Counted from the first letter of the stretch, positions 5,240 to 14,554 are shown. The stretch is 31,927 bases of DNA from Prevotella sp. CAG:1092 (GCA_000436915.1 HF994149.1:8524-40450); one strand, 5' to 3'. Made by a program: numbers and translations. Notes: a model not told the origin generated them from the sequence alone.

Positions 5240-6289
5240 ATGGCAACAGACAATAAAAACAACAAGCTCTTAATAGGGAGTGGTGATTATGCTGAGATAC
5301 TGCGACATGCTGTCGCAGTAATTGAGCATGCACGGACGGAGATAGCCCGACATGTCAATGGCTATGTCTCTACTGCCTATTGGGAGATTGGTCAAATGCT
5401 TCATGAGCGCAAGATTGAAAGTGGGTATGGTGATAGTGTAGTAAGAAGGCTGTCTGCAGACCTGAAAGAACGCTATCCTAAGATGGGTGTTTCACCGCGC
5501 CAACTTTGGAACATGAAGAAATTCTATGAGCGTTATGCTGAACATGGCGAGAAACTGCTACGCTCCGTAGCACTTTTGCCATGGTCACACAATCTACTGC
5601 TATTGAACAAGGGACTGGATGACAATGCCACGCTCTATTATGCACAGGAAACGGTTGCCAAAGGTTGGAATCGTGATTTATTGCTCAATGCCATCAAACT
5701 CAATATGTATGGGGCACAAGCATTGGCAAAAGTAGACAACAATTTTGACCGTACTCTTCCTGCCGAACAAGCGCAATATGCCAATGAAGTGTTTAACAGC
5801 AGCTATAATCTCGGTTTCTTAGGTGTCACAAGTCCTATATTGGAACTTGAACTTGAAGACCGCTTGGTAAAAGCTATCACTCGTTTTCTTATGGAACTTG
5901 GCAATGGCTTCACTTTCATTGGAAACCAGCATGTGTTGGAATATAACGGCAAGGAGAGCAAGGTGGATATGCTGTTTTTCCATCGAGGGCTTCGCTGTCT
6001 TGTTGCCGTTGACTTGAAGATAGGTGCTTTCAAACCAGAGTATGCAGGTAAGATGAACTATTATCTGTCTCTGCTTGACCGCCTTGAACGTGGTGCAGAC
6101 GAGAACCGTTCCATAGGAATCATACTTTGTGCGGAGAAAGATCGTGTAGAGGTGGAACTCGCACTTGAAGATATGGGAAAACCTATCGGAGTGGCGGATT
6201 ATCAACTAATAGTACCGAAAGAGAAATTACAAAAAGTCCTTACTGACGAGATAAAGGCGTTTAGTGAGGAAAATAAAGAACAGAACTAA
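5240..6289 (+). CDS. YhcG-type PDDEXK nuclease (DUF1016)
   Basis: 349 residues, full length for the family. The N-terminal DUF1016 domain (about 15-175) includes STAYWEIGQMLHE, the LSADLKERYPKMGVSPRQLW segment and the LLPWSHN motif. The C-terminal PD-(D/E)XK nuclease domain (about 195-335) has Asp243 (KVDMLFFH) and D258-L-K260 (AVDLKIG), followed by PEYAGKMNYYLS. Family members are found in defence islands near restriction-modification systems, and some affect recombination; the exact substrate is not settled. It is tightly coupled to the frameshifted XRE regulator upstream. Its composition resembles the McrC-like gene (GC nearer 45-48%) and differs from the AT-rich methylase genes that follow. 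Confidence 0.9.
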   Translation: MATDNKNNKLLIGSGDYAEILRHAVAVIEHARTEIARHVNGYVSTAYWEIGQMLHERKIESGYGDSVVRRLSADLKERYPKMGVSPRQLWNMKKFYERYAEHGEKLLRSVALLPWSHNLLLLNKGLDDNATLYYAQETVAKGWNRDLLLNAIKLNMYGAQALAKVDNNFDRTLPAEQAQYANEVFNSSYNLGFLGVTSPILELELEDRLVKAITRFLMELGNGFTFIGNQHVLEYNGKESKVDMLFFHRGLRCLVAVDLKIGAFKPEYAGKMNYYLSLLDRLERGADENRSIGIILCAEKDRVEVELALEDMGKPIGVADYQLIVPKEKLQKVLTDEIKAFSEENKEQN

Positions 6290-6339
6290 TGCATAAGTAA
6301 TTCTTTTCGAATGAAAATACGTTGTAGCATACAGTCTAA

Positions 6340-7092
6340 ATGGTAAGAAATATAAAATCTCAATATATAGCTCTTGACAAACAGAACAAAATAGCTCTTG
6401 GAGACGCTATTGGTTGTTTAAAAGAGCTTGCCGATAATAGCGTCGATTTCATAATAACAGACCCACCGTACAACTTGGGATTGTTTATGAAAAAAAGAGG
6501 CACAAATATGGATAAGCTACGTAATGGGCATTTTGCAGCATCGGGATGGGATGACCTTAATTTTGAAGATTGGACAAAGGAAATGGATAAACTATTTTCA
6601 GAATGCCATAGAGTTCTAAAGGAAAAAGGAAATCTTATAATGTTCATGTCCATTATTAAAGTTGAGACTATCATAGGATTGGCAGAGAAGCATAAATTCT
6701 ATTATAAAACGGTAGGGGTTTGGCATAAGACAAATCCGCTACCACGTAATATGAATTTGCATTTTATAAACTCTACCGAAACATGGATATATCTTGTAAA
6801 TGATGGAACAACTGGCACTTTCAATAATCATGGCAAGGCCATTCATGACTTTGTGGAAACCGCCACTATAGGCACAAAAGAGCGTAAATATGGTAAACAT
6901 CCAACGCAAAAGCCCATAGGACTGCTTAATCATTTCATAGAAATACTTTCAAATGAAAACGATGTGGTTTTAGATCCTTTTATGGGTAGTGGTTCTACAG
7001 GTGTTTCATGTAAGCAGCTAAAGAGACGGTTTATTGGTATAGAGTTAAATAAAGAGTATTTTGAATTAGCAAAAAAAAGAATTTTAGAGTAA
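6340..7092 (+). CDS. DNA methyltransferase, beta class (likely N6-adenine)
   Basis: 250 residues with the amino-methyltransferase motifs in the beta-class order: catalytic DPPYNLG (41-47) first, and the AdoMet-binding DPFMGSGSTG (212-221) near the C-terminus, followed by GIELNKEYFELAKKRI. DPPY rather than SPPY favours N6-adenine over N4-cytosine. The HPTQKP segment just before motif I is typical of the N6/N4 methylase family. It is the first gene of a four-gene restriction-modification operon; the next start is 2 bases after its stop. With the C5 methylase it probably protects the two strands of an asymmetric site. It is AT-rich relative to the flanking YhcG gene. Confidence 0.92.
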   Translation: MVRNIKSQYIALDKQNKIALGDAIGCLKELADNSVDFIITDPPYNLGLFMKKRGTNMDKLRNGHFAASGWDDLNFEDWTKEMDKLFSECHRVLKEKGNLIMFMSIIKVETIIGLAEKHKFYYKTVGVWHKTNPLPRNMNLHFINSTETWIYLVNDGTTGTFNNHGKAIHDFVETATIGTKERKYGKHPTQKPIGLLNHFIEILSNENDVVLDPFMGSGSTGVSCKQLKRRFIGIELNKEYFELAKKRILE

Positions 7093-7094
7093 CA

Positions 7095-8150
7095 ATGATA
7101 GTTGGTGATTTATTCGCAGGTGTTGGAGGTATGTCAGAAGGCTTTCTTATGGCAGGAGGTTTTGACATTGCTTTTGCTGTTGAATTTGATAAAGAAATAG
7201 CAGATGCATATCAACGCAACCATATTGGAACAGAAGTCTTAGCTGAAAATATTTGCGATATCGATGTTAAGTCTTTGCATACAAAATATCCGACAATTGA
7301 TGTAATTATAGGAGGGCCACCATGCCAAGGCTTTTCACAAAAGGGGAAAAGGTTAAATCTCGATGACCCTCGCAACTTTTTATTTCAACAATATGTAAGG
7401 TTTGTTGCAGAATTCAAGCCTAAATATTTCGTGCTTGAAAATGTCCCCAACATAATAACGACTTCAAATGGCTACTTCAAAAAACAAATAGTAACCGCGT
7501 TTGAAAAATTGGGATACAAAGTAACGTATGGAGTTTTATGTGCTGCTGATTTTGGTGTTCCTCAAGAACGAAGACGAGCTGTGTTCATGGGACAATTGGG
7601 AGATATGTTAACGCTCTCCTTACCCACTCCCAATGGCACACACACGACAATAAAAGATGCAATATACGATTTGCCTTTTATTGAATCTGGCGAAGGAACG
7701 GAGCAATCTGTATATACGACAACACCCTTTTCATCCTACCAAAAGGAATTGAGGGGAAATTGTAATGTTCTTTACAATCATGTAGCAACAAAACATTCAC
7801 CTAAAGCTATTGAAAAGCTTAGAATGATTCCCAAGGGAGCAGGGAAAGAGGTCTTGCCAACAGAACTTTTAACAAAATCAATTTATAGTGGTACATGGTG
7901 CAGAATGATAGAAGATGGGCTATCCATTACAATAACAACACGATTTGACACGCCGTCTTCAGGACGGTTTACCCATCCGATACTTAATAGGTGTATAACT
8001 GTTCGTGAAGCTGCAAGAATACAATCCTTTCCAGATAATTATATTTTTTATGGAAGTAAAGGGGCTCAAATGAAAGAGGTAGGTAATGCCGTTCCACCTT
8101 TTTTAGCTCGAGCTATTGCAAAGGAAATTTTAAAAAACGAAAGAAAATAA
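7095..8150 (+). CDS. dcm: C5-cytosine DNA methyltransferase
   Basis: 351 residues with the ordered m5C motifs: I DLFAGVGGMSEGF (5-17), IV GGPPCQGFSQKGKR with nucleophile Cys77, VI LENV (Glu115-Asn116-Val117), VIII QERRR, and X KEVGNAVPPF near the C-terminus. The target-recognition region lies between motifs VIII and X. It sits 2 bases after the beta-class methylase and 3 bases before the McrB-like gene, so its role is host protection within this restriction system. Having a base-amino and a C5 methylase together implies an asymmetric recognition site with different bases modified on each strand (inference). AT-rich like its left neighbour. The symbol is generic for the family. Confidence 0.94.
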   Translation: MIVGDLFAGVGGMSEGFLMAGGFDIAFAVEFDKEIADAYQRNHIGTEVLAENICDIDVKSLHTKYPTIDVIIGGPPCQGFSQKGKRLNLDDPRNFLFQQYVRFVAEFKPKYFVLENVPNIITTSNGYFKKQIVTAFEKLGYKVTYGVLCAADFGVPQERRRAVFMGQLGDMLTLSLPTPNGTHTTIKDAIYDLPFIESGEGTEQSVYTTTPFSSYQKELRGNCNVLYNHVATKHSPKAIEKLRMIPKGAGKEVLPTELLTKSIYSGTWCRMIEDGLSITITTRFDTPSSGRFTHPILNRCITVREAARIQSFPDNYIFYGSKGAQMKEVGNAVPPFLARAIAKEILKNERK

Positions 8151-8153
8151 GAT

Positions 8154-10412
8154 ATGGCAGAGGTTTTTCCTTCATCTTTGATTCCACGTGAGAATCCGAA
8201 CTTGAGATTAGGTATAAAGTCTTCTCTCAATTCGTTTAGACAAATAATAGCATCTTTGTTTGCAATTTATACTGTTGCAGATACTCCTACTGATGTCGCT
8301 TATTCTGAAGAATATAGCAATAATGGAACCACTGCAATTCGTTTGGCTTCAACATTTTGCGATTCTATCAAAATCAAGTACGCAAATATTGATAATATTT
8401 CTGACTTAATCAGTGATTCTCCGTTGTTTAAATCTCAAATAGAGGCATTGCAAGTAGGTATAGAATTGTTTCTACACTTGGGAAAGATATCTTTTATACA
8501 AAGTTCGAGACAAGAGCGTACAGGAAAAGAACGATATGCAAAAAGTATATCCTTTTCTGATAAAATGTTAGTTCTTGACGCATATATAGCTGCGTATTCC
8601 AAAGACGAAATAAATCATTGGCTAAACTCTTGGCTCAAAGGGCACAATACAGAATCTCGCATAGAGAAAGGCTTAAAGAATATCTTGTCAACATTTATCA
8701 TAGACTGTTGCTACAAAATAAAAAAAACAGACGGCACAGAAATTGTTTTTAATATTGAGAATATTTACAAAGAGCTGGCTTTTGGCAACCAAGTTCTTTT
8801 TAAAGACGGTGAGATTGTTGGCCCGATGCGAGTTCTAAACTCATATATTGATGAGGGATTGTTACCTGATGTTCGAAAAAATAAGAATACGTTTATTACT
8901 ATAAATGGTGAGGAATCTGACCTAAAAAAGCGTAAATCTATGATGTCTATATCATTAGATTTAGTGTCAAGGCGATTACCTACAACAGATAATGTAAGTA
9001 TAAAGTCAAAACCATTATTAATAAAATATTATAGGAATAAAGTAGGCAACTATCTCACCGCCCTCCGCACCAAGCCTTTCATGCTTCTTGCCGGTATCAG
9101 CGGTACTGGCAAAAGCCGCATTGTGCGCAAGTTAGCCCAGGCGACAGTTACAGAGGAATTGCAAAGAGCAGATGGGTATAAGGGCAGCGATTGGAAGAAT
9201 GACCGTTGGACGCTGCACTCACCAGCTAATTTTGAACTTATACAAGTGAAACCAAACTGGCATAATTCAATGGATGTTATCGGCTATTTGTCGAACATTC
9301 CGAGTCCACACTATGTATTCACTCCATTCATTGAGTTCATAGTCAAGGCATGGCAGCATCCAGAAGTGCCGTTTTTCTTGTGCCTTGACGAAATGAATCT
9401 TGCTCCTGTGGAGGAATATTTTGCCGAGTTCTTGAGTGCTATCGAGAGTCGCAGCCTTGAGGGCGGAGAATACATGACCGACCCCATCATCAAGCCTTTC
9501 AATTCTTTTGGCAGTGCCACGGATGAAAATGGTAAAGAAACGAATATCGGCAACATAATGATAAACACGCTGTTCCCAAATTTCAAAGCAAGTGATACGG
9601 ATTCAGCAGCAGCAAAGATTATTAAGCATTTCCGCACTAAAGGACTGACCCTTCCCAAGAATCTCATTGTCATCGGCACAGTGAACATGGACGAGACAAC
9701 ATTCTCTTTCTCACGCAAGGTGCTCGACAGAGCCATGTCGGTAGAAATGAATGAGGTGAACTACGACAGTTTCCTGACCGATACGACAGATGATGAACTT
9801 AAAGCTATAGTAAAGGCATTTGAGGGAAATGAAGATACGGAATTGAATGCGCTGCTTGTTGACCGCCACATTGAAGCAAAGGAAATCATAGAAGAACTTG
9901 GCGAGGATGCTCAGTTTGCAATAGACTATCTGAAACGCATCAATGCACTGCTTGAAGGAACACCATTCAAACTTGGCTATCGTGCAGCAAACGAAGCGTT
10001 GATATATCTGCAAGCATCGCAAGAGTTCGGTCATACCGACCGCATAGCTGCACTTGACAACTTTACGCTGATGAAGATTCTTTCACGCATAGAGGGCGAT
10101 GAAACAAAACTGAAAATTACAGATTCGGAAGCTGACAAAGAACGCATTGCCAATGCTGGTGTTAACATAGACGAAGCCAAGCGATACGGTGACTTTAACA
10201 TACTCACAGCATTGCGGAATATAATCACACAAATGTTGGGCGAATCGGGTAATACAGATCTAGAGAGTAATGTTACCGAAGAAACGGCAACAGAGAGTGG
10301 AGAGGAATTGATTTTCACAGAGCAGGAAAAGAAAGAGTTGCAGTCCATAAAGAAGATAGACAGCATGCTCAGTCAACTGAAACGTGACCATTTCGTTTCT
10401 TTCTGGAACTAA
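8154..10412 (+). CDS. McrB-like AAA+ restriction subunit
   Basis: 752 residues. The N-terminal region (1 to about 298) has no motif I recognise and is likely the DNA-recognition part. The C-terminal AAA+ module has Walker A GISGTGKS (314-321), Walker B with Asp412-Glu413 (CLDEMNLAPVE), and a sensor-1/McrB-type segment GTVNMDET (508-515), followed by LDRAMSVE as the candidate arginine-finger region. McrB-family proteins form hexamers that translocate DNA and activate the partner nuclease, encoded 21 bases downstream. The methylases in the same operon suggest it restricts unmodified DNA, like R1 of LlaJI-type systems, rather than methylated DNA like McrBC. Composition shifts abruptly at about 9045-9055: AT-rich before, GC-richer after. 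Confidence 0.85.
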   Translation: MAEVFPSSLIPRENPNLRLGIKSSLNSFRQIIASLFAIYTVADTPTDVAYSEEYSNNGTTAIRLASTFCDSIKIKYANIDNISDLISDSPLFKSQIEALQVGIELFLHLGKISFIQSSRQERTGKERYAKSISFSDKMLVLDAYIAAYSKDEINHWLNSWLKGHNTESRIEKGLKNILSTFIIDCCYKIKKTDGTEIVFNIENIYKELAFGNQVLFKDGEIVGPMRVLNSYIDEGLLPDVRKNKNTFITINGEESDLKKRKSMMSISLDLVSRRLPTTDNVSIKSKPLLIKYYRNKVGNYLTALRTKPFMLLAGISGTGKSRIVRKLAQATVTEELQRADGYKGSDWKNDRWTLHSPANFELIQVKPNWHNSMDVIGYLSNIPSPHYVFTPFIEFIVKAWQHPEVPFFLCLDEMNLAPVEEYFAEFLSAIESRSLEGGEYMTDPIIKPFNSFGSATDENGKETNIGNIMINTLFPNFKASDTDSAAAKIIKHFRTKGLTLPKNLIVIGTVNMDETTFSFSRKVLDRAMSVEMNEVNYDSFLTDTTDDELKAIVKAFEGNEDTELNALLVDRHIEAKEIIEELGEDAQFAIDYLKRINALLEGTPFKLGYRAANEALIYLQASQEFGHTDRIAALDNFTLMKILSRIEGDETKLKITDSEADKERIANAGVNIDEAKRYGDFNILTALRNIITQMLGESGNTDLESNVTEETATESGEELIFTEQEKKELQSIKKIDSMLSQLKRDHFVSFWN

Positions 10413-10433
10413 ACACTCATACATCCAAAAAGC

Positions 10434-12797
10434 ATGGCAAGCGTTTTCAACTTTGAAGTGACAAATGAGGACTTATTGGTAAGGTTCTCATGTCCCAATC
10501 ATGAGCGGAGAATAGCTGAGACTGTCCGCAACCTATGTATCGACACTGAAAATCAAGCCAGTGCCGCAAAGTTTTTGTGCCGCTACACGTCGGAAGCACA
10601 GAATGTCAAGTTTTCTTTTGACGGAAGCGCACAGGAGGGGAATGACATTCGCCATGAAGCCGTGTTCTTTGAGAACACAGAATATCCACTTATTGTACGT
10701 GGCAAGGGAAAGAATTTGGAAGATTTGTCGCTTGCCATCAACGACCATCTGCGCACAGATGGCAAGGACAAAAGCACCATTATCAGTACAGGCGATGAAC
10801 TGTACGGATCGTTGAACTTTCACAATCAAGTGGGTATGACCGACTTTTGCATCACCTACAGGGTGAAAGGAGAAGAACAGACCAAGGAATTGAAGTTTAT
10901 GACAGAGGTGTTGAGCTACAAGTTGGACTACCGCTCCGACTTAAAGACAATCATCTCTGACATAGAACATGAATATGCCATGTTGAGTACATCGTTTCTG
11001 AAGGACACCTATCTCAGCATGCGCCAAGGCACAGGTGAGAACAATCCGCTGATATGGTGGCAGATATTCAAGTCGTGCTATGCCGACATCATGACGGCAG
11101 CACGCCAAATCATTGACCGTCCCAAACGGAGATTGCGCTCTGTGGCTAAATACGAGAGAGCGGAGCGCATGGCATATATTCCAAGAGAACTGGAAAATGA
11201 ATACCAGATGCACAAAGACAATCCTGCTCATCTTTACCGTACTGAGGAACTGACGCTGAGCCACGACACAATAGAGAATCGCTTTTTGAAATATGCTATT
11301 CGGGAAATGACGCGCTGCTTTACTGTGGTGAAAGAACATATCATGACCGCCATGCACCTTGACGACCCGATGCGCATAGACACTTCGCTCTGCGATATGG
11401 AGAATGAACTGATGCAACTTTCAAACAATGTCTTCTTCCGAGGCGTAGGACAGTTCAAGGGCTTTACGCAAGATAACCTCGTTATGAAGCAAGCCCAAGG
11501 TTACAAAACCATTATGGAGAAATGGGTGGAACTGCAACAGGGCTACGAGTTGGAGGATGGTATGCGGAAACTGGAGGTGAAGGACATCTGCGACCTTTAT
11601 GAGATATGGTGCTTCATTAAGGTGAAGAACATTGTGCAGGACGTGATGAAGGAATTGGGCAAGGATGCCAAACCAAAGGTGAACGGAAGAGACATTACCA
11701 ACGACTTTATTCCACAACTCGTATATGGCGGTTCGGTGAGTTTCATCAACCAAGCTGGCATTGAGTTGGCAAGCGTATGCTACAATGCTGAAGTACACAA
11801 AGGCAAATCCCTTTCAGCCATTAGAGGAACAAACACCATGACTACGGTGCAGCGTCCTGACATTGTGCTGAGACTGAGCAAGCAGACAGAAGGTAATATG
11901 AAGTTTACCTATCTGTTTGATGCAAAATACCGCATAGCCGACACTGATGAAAATGGCAGCAGATATGACTGCCGTTATGATGTGCCGCCAGCAGATGCAA
12001 TTGACCAGATGCACCGCTATCGTGATGCCATATATTACACCGAGGAAGGACGCGACCATGAACATTTGAAGAAAGAGATTATTGCAGGTTATGTGCTGTT
12101 CCCTGGTCGCATACCATTAGAAGCACTTGACGCAGAGAATGGCGACTATTACTATCAGCAGTCAAACCGTTTGATTGGTATCGGTGCTTTCCCTTTGCGT
12201 CCCGATCAAGAGAAGCATGCCAATGACGGAAGCATTATTGTAAATGCCAACAGTTCAGAGCAAGCCTTGCGCAGACAGATTCGCCATTGGCTTGAAGATG
12301 ACAACGGACGAGAGCGGTTGCTTGAAGAAAGCATACCTCAAAAGGGTTTGGAATATTCGGATGAACCTGTAAACAAAGGAACTTTCTACATCGCATCAGT
12401 AGATGGGCATGTGAATGCCACCAAGGAACTGGTGCAGAATGGTCAAAGTGATGTCTTCTTCTCTGGCTATATGTCCATACTTTCGGGTGTTGATTTCCAA
12501 AAGATAAAATACTTTGCGCCAGTGGACAGCCACTTGGTAAAAGGATATTATCAAGTGCTTTCAGTAGAAGTAATGGATATGAGTGAAATTCTTGCGAAAG
12601 AGAAAGCGAAAGCGACAGGGCAAGCCAAAAACTACAAAGGTTATGACAAACCAATCCGCATTTGCTTGAAATTAGGGAAATATACTCAGCTATCCTCTCC
12701 TTTTATCTACGGACTTGACAGCAACGCATCCAAGGGTATTGCTATGACAAGGAAGGAGTTTAAGGAGTATTGCAATAGAGCGAAAGGAAATAGATAA
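10434..12797 (+). CDS. McrC-like nuclease (DUF2357 + PD-(D/E)XK)
   Basis: 787 residues, the putative cleavage subunit. The long N-terminal and central region (about 1-430) resembles DUF2357 partners of McrB-like ATPases (LSYKLDYRSDLK near 163, and the ERAERMAYIPRELENE and SHDTIENRFLKYAI segments). The nuclease core is RPDIVLRL with Asp476, then FDAKYRI with Asp496-x-Lys498, a PD-(D/E)XK site; downstream are DAIDQMHRYRDAIY and the AGYVLFPG strand, as in this group. The C-terminal ~140 residues (about 648-787, starting KGTFYIASVDGHVN) look like a separate domain, possibly PUA/EVE-like. It starts 21 bases after the McrB-like gene and ends the operon. GC content matches the AAA+ module and YhcG. 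Confidence 0.82.
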   Translation: MASVFNFEVTNEDLLVRFSCPNHERRIAETVRNLCIDTENQASAAKFLCRYTSEAQNVKFSFDGSAQEGNDIRHEAVFFENTEYPLIVRGKGKNLEDLSLAINDHLRTDGKDKSTIISTGDELYGSLNFHNQVGMTDFCITYRVKGEEQTKELKFMTEVLSYKLDYRSDLKTIISDIEHEYAMLSTSFLKDTYLSMRQGTGENNPLIWWQIFKSCYADIMTAARQIIDRPKRRLRSVAKYERAERMAYIPRELENEYQMHKDNPAHLYRTEELTLSHDTIENRFLKYAIREMTRCFTVVKEHIMTAMHLDDPMRIDTSLCDMENELMQLSNNVFFRGVGQFKGFTQDNLVMKQAQGYKTIMEKWVELQQGYELEDGMRKLEVKDICDLYEIWCFIKVKNIVQDVMKELGKDAKPKVNGRDITNDFIPQLVYGGSVSFINQAGIELASVCYNAEVHKGKSLSAIRGTNTMTTVQRPDIVLRLSKQTEGNMKFTYLFDAKYRIADTDENGSRYDCRYDVPPADAIDQMHRYRDAIYYTEEGRDHEHLKKEIIAGYVLFPGRIPLEALDAENGDYYYQQSNRLIGIGAFPLRPDQEKHANDGSIIVNANSSEQALRRQIRHWLEDDNGRERLLEESIPQKGLEYSDEPVNKGTFYIASVDGHVNATKELVQNGQSDVFFSGYMSILSGVDFQKIKYFAPVDSHLVKGYYQVLSVEVMDMSEILAKEKAKATGQAKNYKGYDKPIRICLKLGKYTQLSSPFIYGLDSNASKGIAMTRKEFKEYCNRAKGNR

Positions 12798-12800
12798 TAG

Positions 12801-12845
12801 AAGAAAGGTTACTAAGATTTAGTTTATCAAGGTAACCTTCTTTTA
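12801..12845 (+). terminator. Terminator of the restriction operon
   Basis: AGGTTAC (12806-12812) pairs with GTAACCT, with flanking A/T pairs, followed by TTCTTTTATATTT. It lies a few bases after the last stop codon. Confidence 0.75.
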
Positions 12846-13210
12846 TATTTCATAAATCACTCTTCTATAATGCGGAATCTATTGATTTTCAAAGCAATGA
12901 TACATATTTTATCCAAAAGTCAAGGCTATTTATGGCTAATTTCATCCAAAAGTCAAGGCTATTAGTATTATTATTGCTCTTTCCGACAGACTTTTGAAAT
13001 AGAAATAGCAACCTTTTTTTATTAACAATACAAAACATATTATCTCCTTTTTGGGGAAAGAATGTTAAATAGAGATTCTTTCAATAAACCATCTTTTATT
13101 TTATTCATCACACCTTTGCTTTTCGGATAAGAAAACTGCATGCCAAGGGATTGGTAGCAAATATACAAATACAACAGGTGACATTTTTTAAATCAAGTAT
13201 TATATAAACA
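12846..13210. other. Gene-free gap before the export operon
   Basis: No convincing gene. It holds a 20-bp direct repeat (12911-12930 and 12944-12963) and an 8-bp inverted repeat GAAAGAAT/ATTCTTTC (13056-13063 and 13075-13082). An imperfect -7 box (ACCTTTG near 13112) is the best promoter candidate for the export operon. AT-rich throughout. Confidence 0.5.
12911..12963. repeat. 20-bp direct repeat, period 33
   Basis: ATCCAAAAGTCAAGGCTATT occurs at 12911-12930 and again, identical, at 12944-12963. Confidence 0.9.
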
Positions 13211-14554
13211 ATGAACACAAAGAAGCTATTTATGATAGCATTGCTTGCATCATCGCTACCGCTACATGGGTGGGCTAAGCAATGGACATTGAAGGATTGC
13301 ATCGATTATGCAATTCAAAACAACATCAGTTTGCAGAAAACAAGGCTGCAGATGTTGAGCACGAAAGAGGATGTGAAACAGGCACAGGCAGAATTATTGC
13401 CTTCGCTTAGTTTCTCAACTTCGCAGAATGTAAACTATAATCCATGGCCTGAAACAAACCGCGCTACAGTAACCAATGGTTATGTAGAAACGAGTATGGA
13501 CAAGGTTTATTATAATGGTTCGTATGGACTGAACCTGAATTGGACGGTATGGAATGGCAACCGCAATCGCAACCAGCTTAAGCTTGACAAGATTACTGCA
13601 GAGCAAGCAGAACTTGACAGTGCAACTACTGCCAACAGTATTCAAGAGCAGATAGCGCAACTGTATGTGCAGATACTTTATTCTGCCGACGCTGTTGACG
13701 TGTGCAAGCAGAGCTTGGAGACAAGTAGTGTGAACGAGGCTCGTGGCAAGGAGTTTGTGAATGTAGGCAAGATGTCGAAAGCCGACCTTGCACAGCTCAC
13801 AGCACAAAGAGCTAAGGACGAATATTCGCTCGTAGAGGCTGAAAGCAATTTGAAGAATTATAAGCGACAGATGAAGCAACTGTTGCAGATAACGAGCGAA
13901 GAGGAGTTTGATGTTGCTATGCCAACTTCTACCGACGAGATGGCAATGGAGACTATCCCTACCCTAACTTCTGTTTATACAGCAGCCCTGGATTCTCGTC
14001 CTGAGATAAAGAATGCGCAGTTGGGTATCGATGGTAGCGAACTGAGCATAAAAATGGCTAAGGCACAACGCATGCCAACAATAGGTTTTAATGCAAGTGC
14101 TATGACAAACACTACATCAATGAGTTCGAAAGAATGGGGCACTCAGCTAAAGAATAATTTCAGCACTGGTGCTGGCGTAACTCTCAGCATTCCAATCTTT
14201 GACAATCGCCAAAGCAAGACTGCTATAAGAAAAGCAAAGATTCAACAACAGCAATATCAGTTAGACTTACAAGATAAGCAGACTACTCTGTATTCTACAA
14301 TAGAGAATTATTGGCTACAGGCTACTACAAATCAGAGTAAATATCGTGCAGCTAAGGCAAACACCACAAGCGCACAAGAGAGCTACGACTTGCTGAGCGA
14401 GCAGTTCCGCCTTGGACTAAAGAATACTGTAGAACTGATGACAGGCAAAACAAATCTGCTGACAGCGCAGCAAAACGAACTACAAAGCAAATACCTCACC
14501 ATATTAAATATGAATATGCTCGACTTTTATAAAGGTAAAAAAGTAAAAGAGTAA
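13211..14554 (+). CDS. TolC-family outer-membrane efflux protein
   Basis: 447 residues. A signal peptide covers about 1-22 (cut after HGWA). The mature protein starts with WTLKDCIDYAIQNNISLQ, the usual opening of the outer membrane efflux family, and shows the two-fold repeat of long coiled-coil helices (about 120-225 and 330-430) separated by beta-barrel strands. It forms the exit duct of a trimeric channel through the outer membrane. It is the first gene of a four-gene MacAB-like export operon. The last seven codons (KGKKVKE) and stop are encoded by the first units of the octamer repeat that fills the gap to the next gene, so the C-terminus may vary with repeat number. The substrate is unknown. 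Confidence 0.92.
   Translation: MNTKKLFMIALLASSLPLHGWAKQWTLKDCIDYAIQNNISLQKTRLQMLSTKEDVKQAQAELLPSLSFSTSQNVNYNPWPETNRATVTNGYVETSMDKVYYNGSYGLNLNWTVWNGNRNRNQLKLDKITAEQAELDSATTANSIQEQIAQLYVQILYSADAVDVCKQSLETSSVNEARGKEFVNVGKMSKADLAQLTAQRAKDEYSLVEAESNLKNYKRQMKQLLQITSEEEFDVAMPTSTDEMAMETIPTLTSVYTAALDSRPEIKNAQLGIDGSELSIKMAKAQRMPTIGFNASAMTNTTSMSSKEWGTQLKNNFSTGAGVTLSIPIFDNRQSKTAIRKAKIQQQQYQLDLQDKQTTLYSTIENYWLQATTNQSKYRAAKANTTSAQESYDLLSEQFRLGLKNTVELMTGKTNLLTAQQNELQSKYLTILNMNMLDFYKGKKVKE

Noticed and set aside
8154..12797. Classical type IV McrBC (cuts only methylated DNA)
   Set aside because: Two methylases are co-transcribed with it, so a restriction-modification role against unmodified DNA is more likely; methylation-dependent cutting is not excluded by sequence alone.
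2900..12845. Integrated phage or conjugative element covering the island
   Set aside because: No integrase, transposase, structural phage or transfer gene is present, and no att-like repeats flank the whole region; the 66-bp repeats bracket only hicAB.
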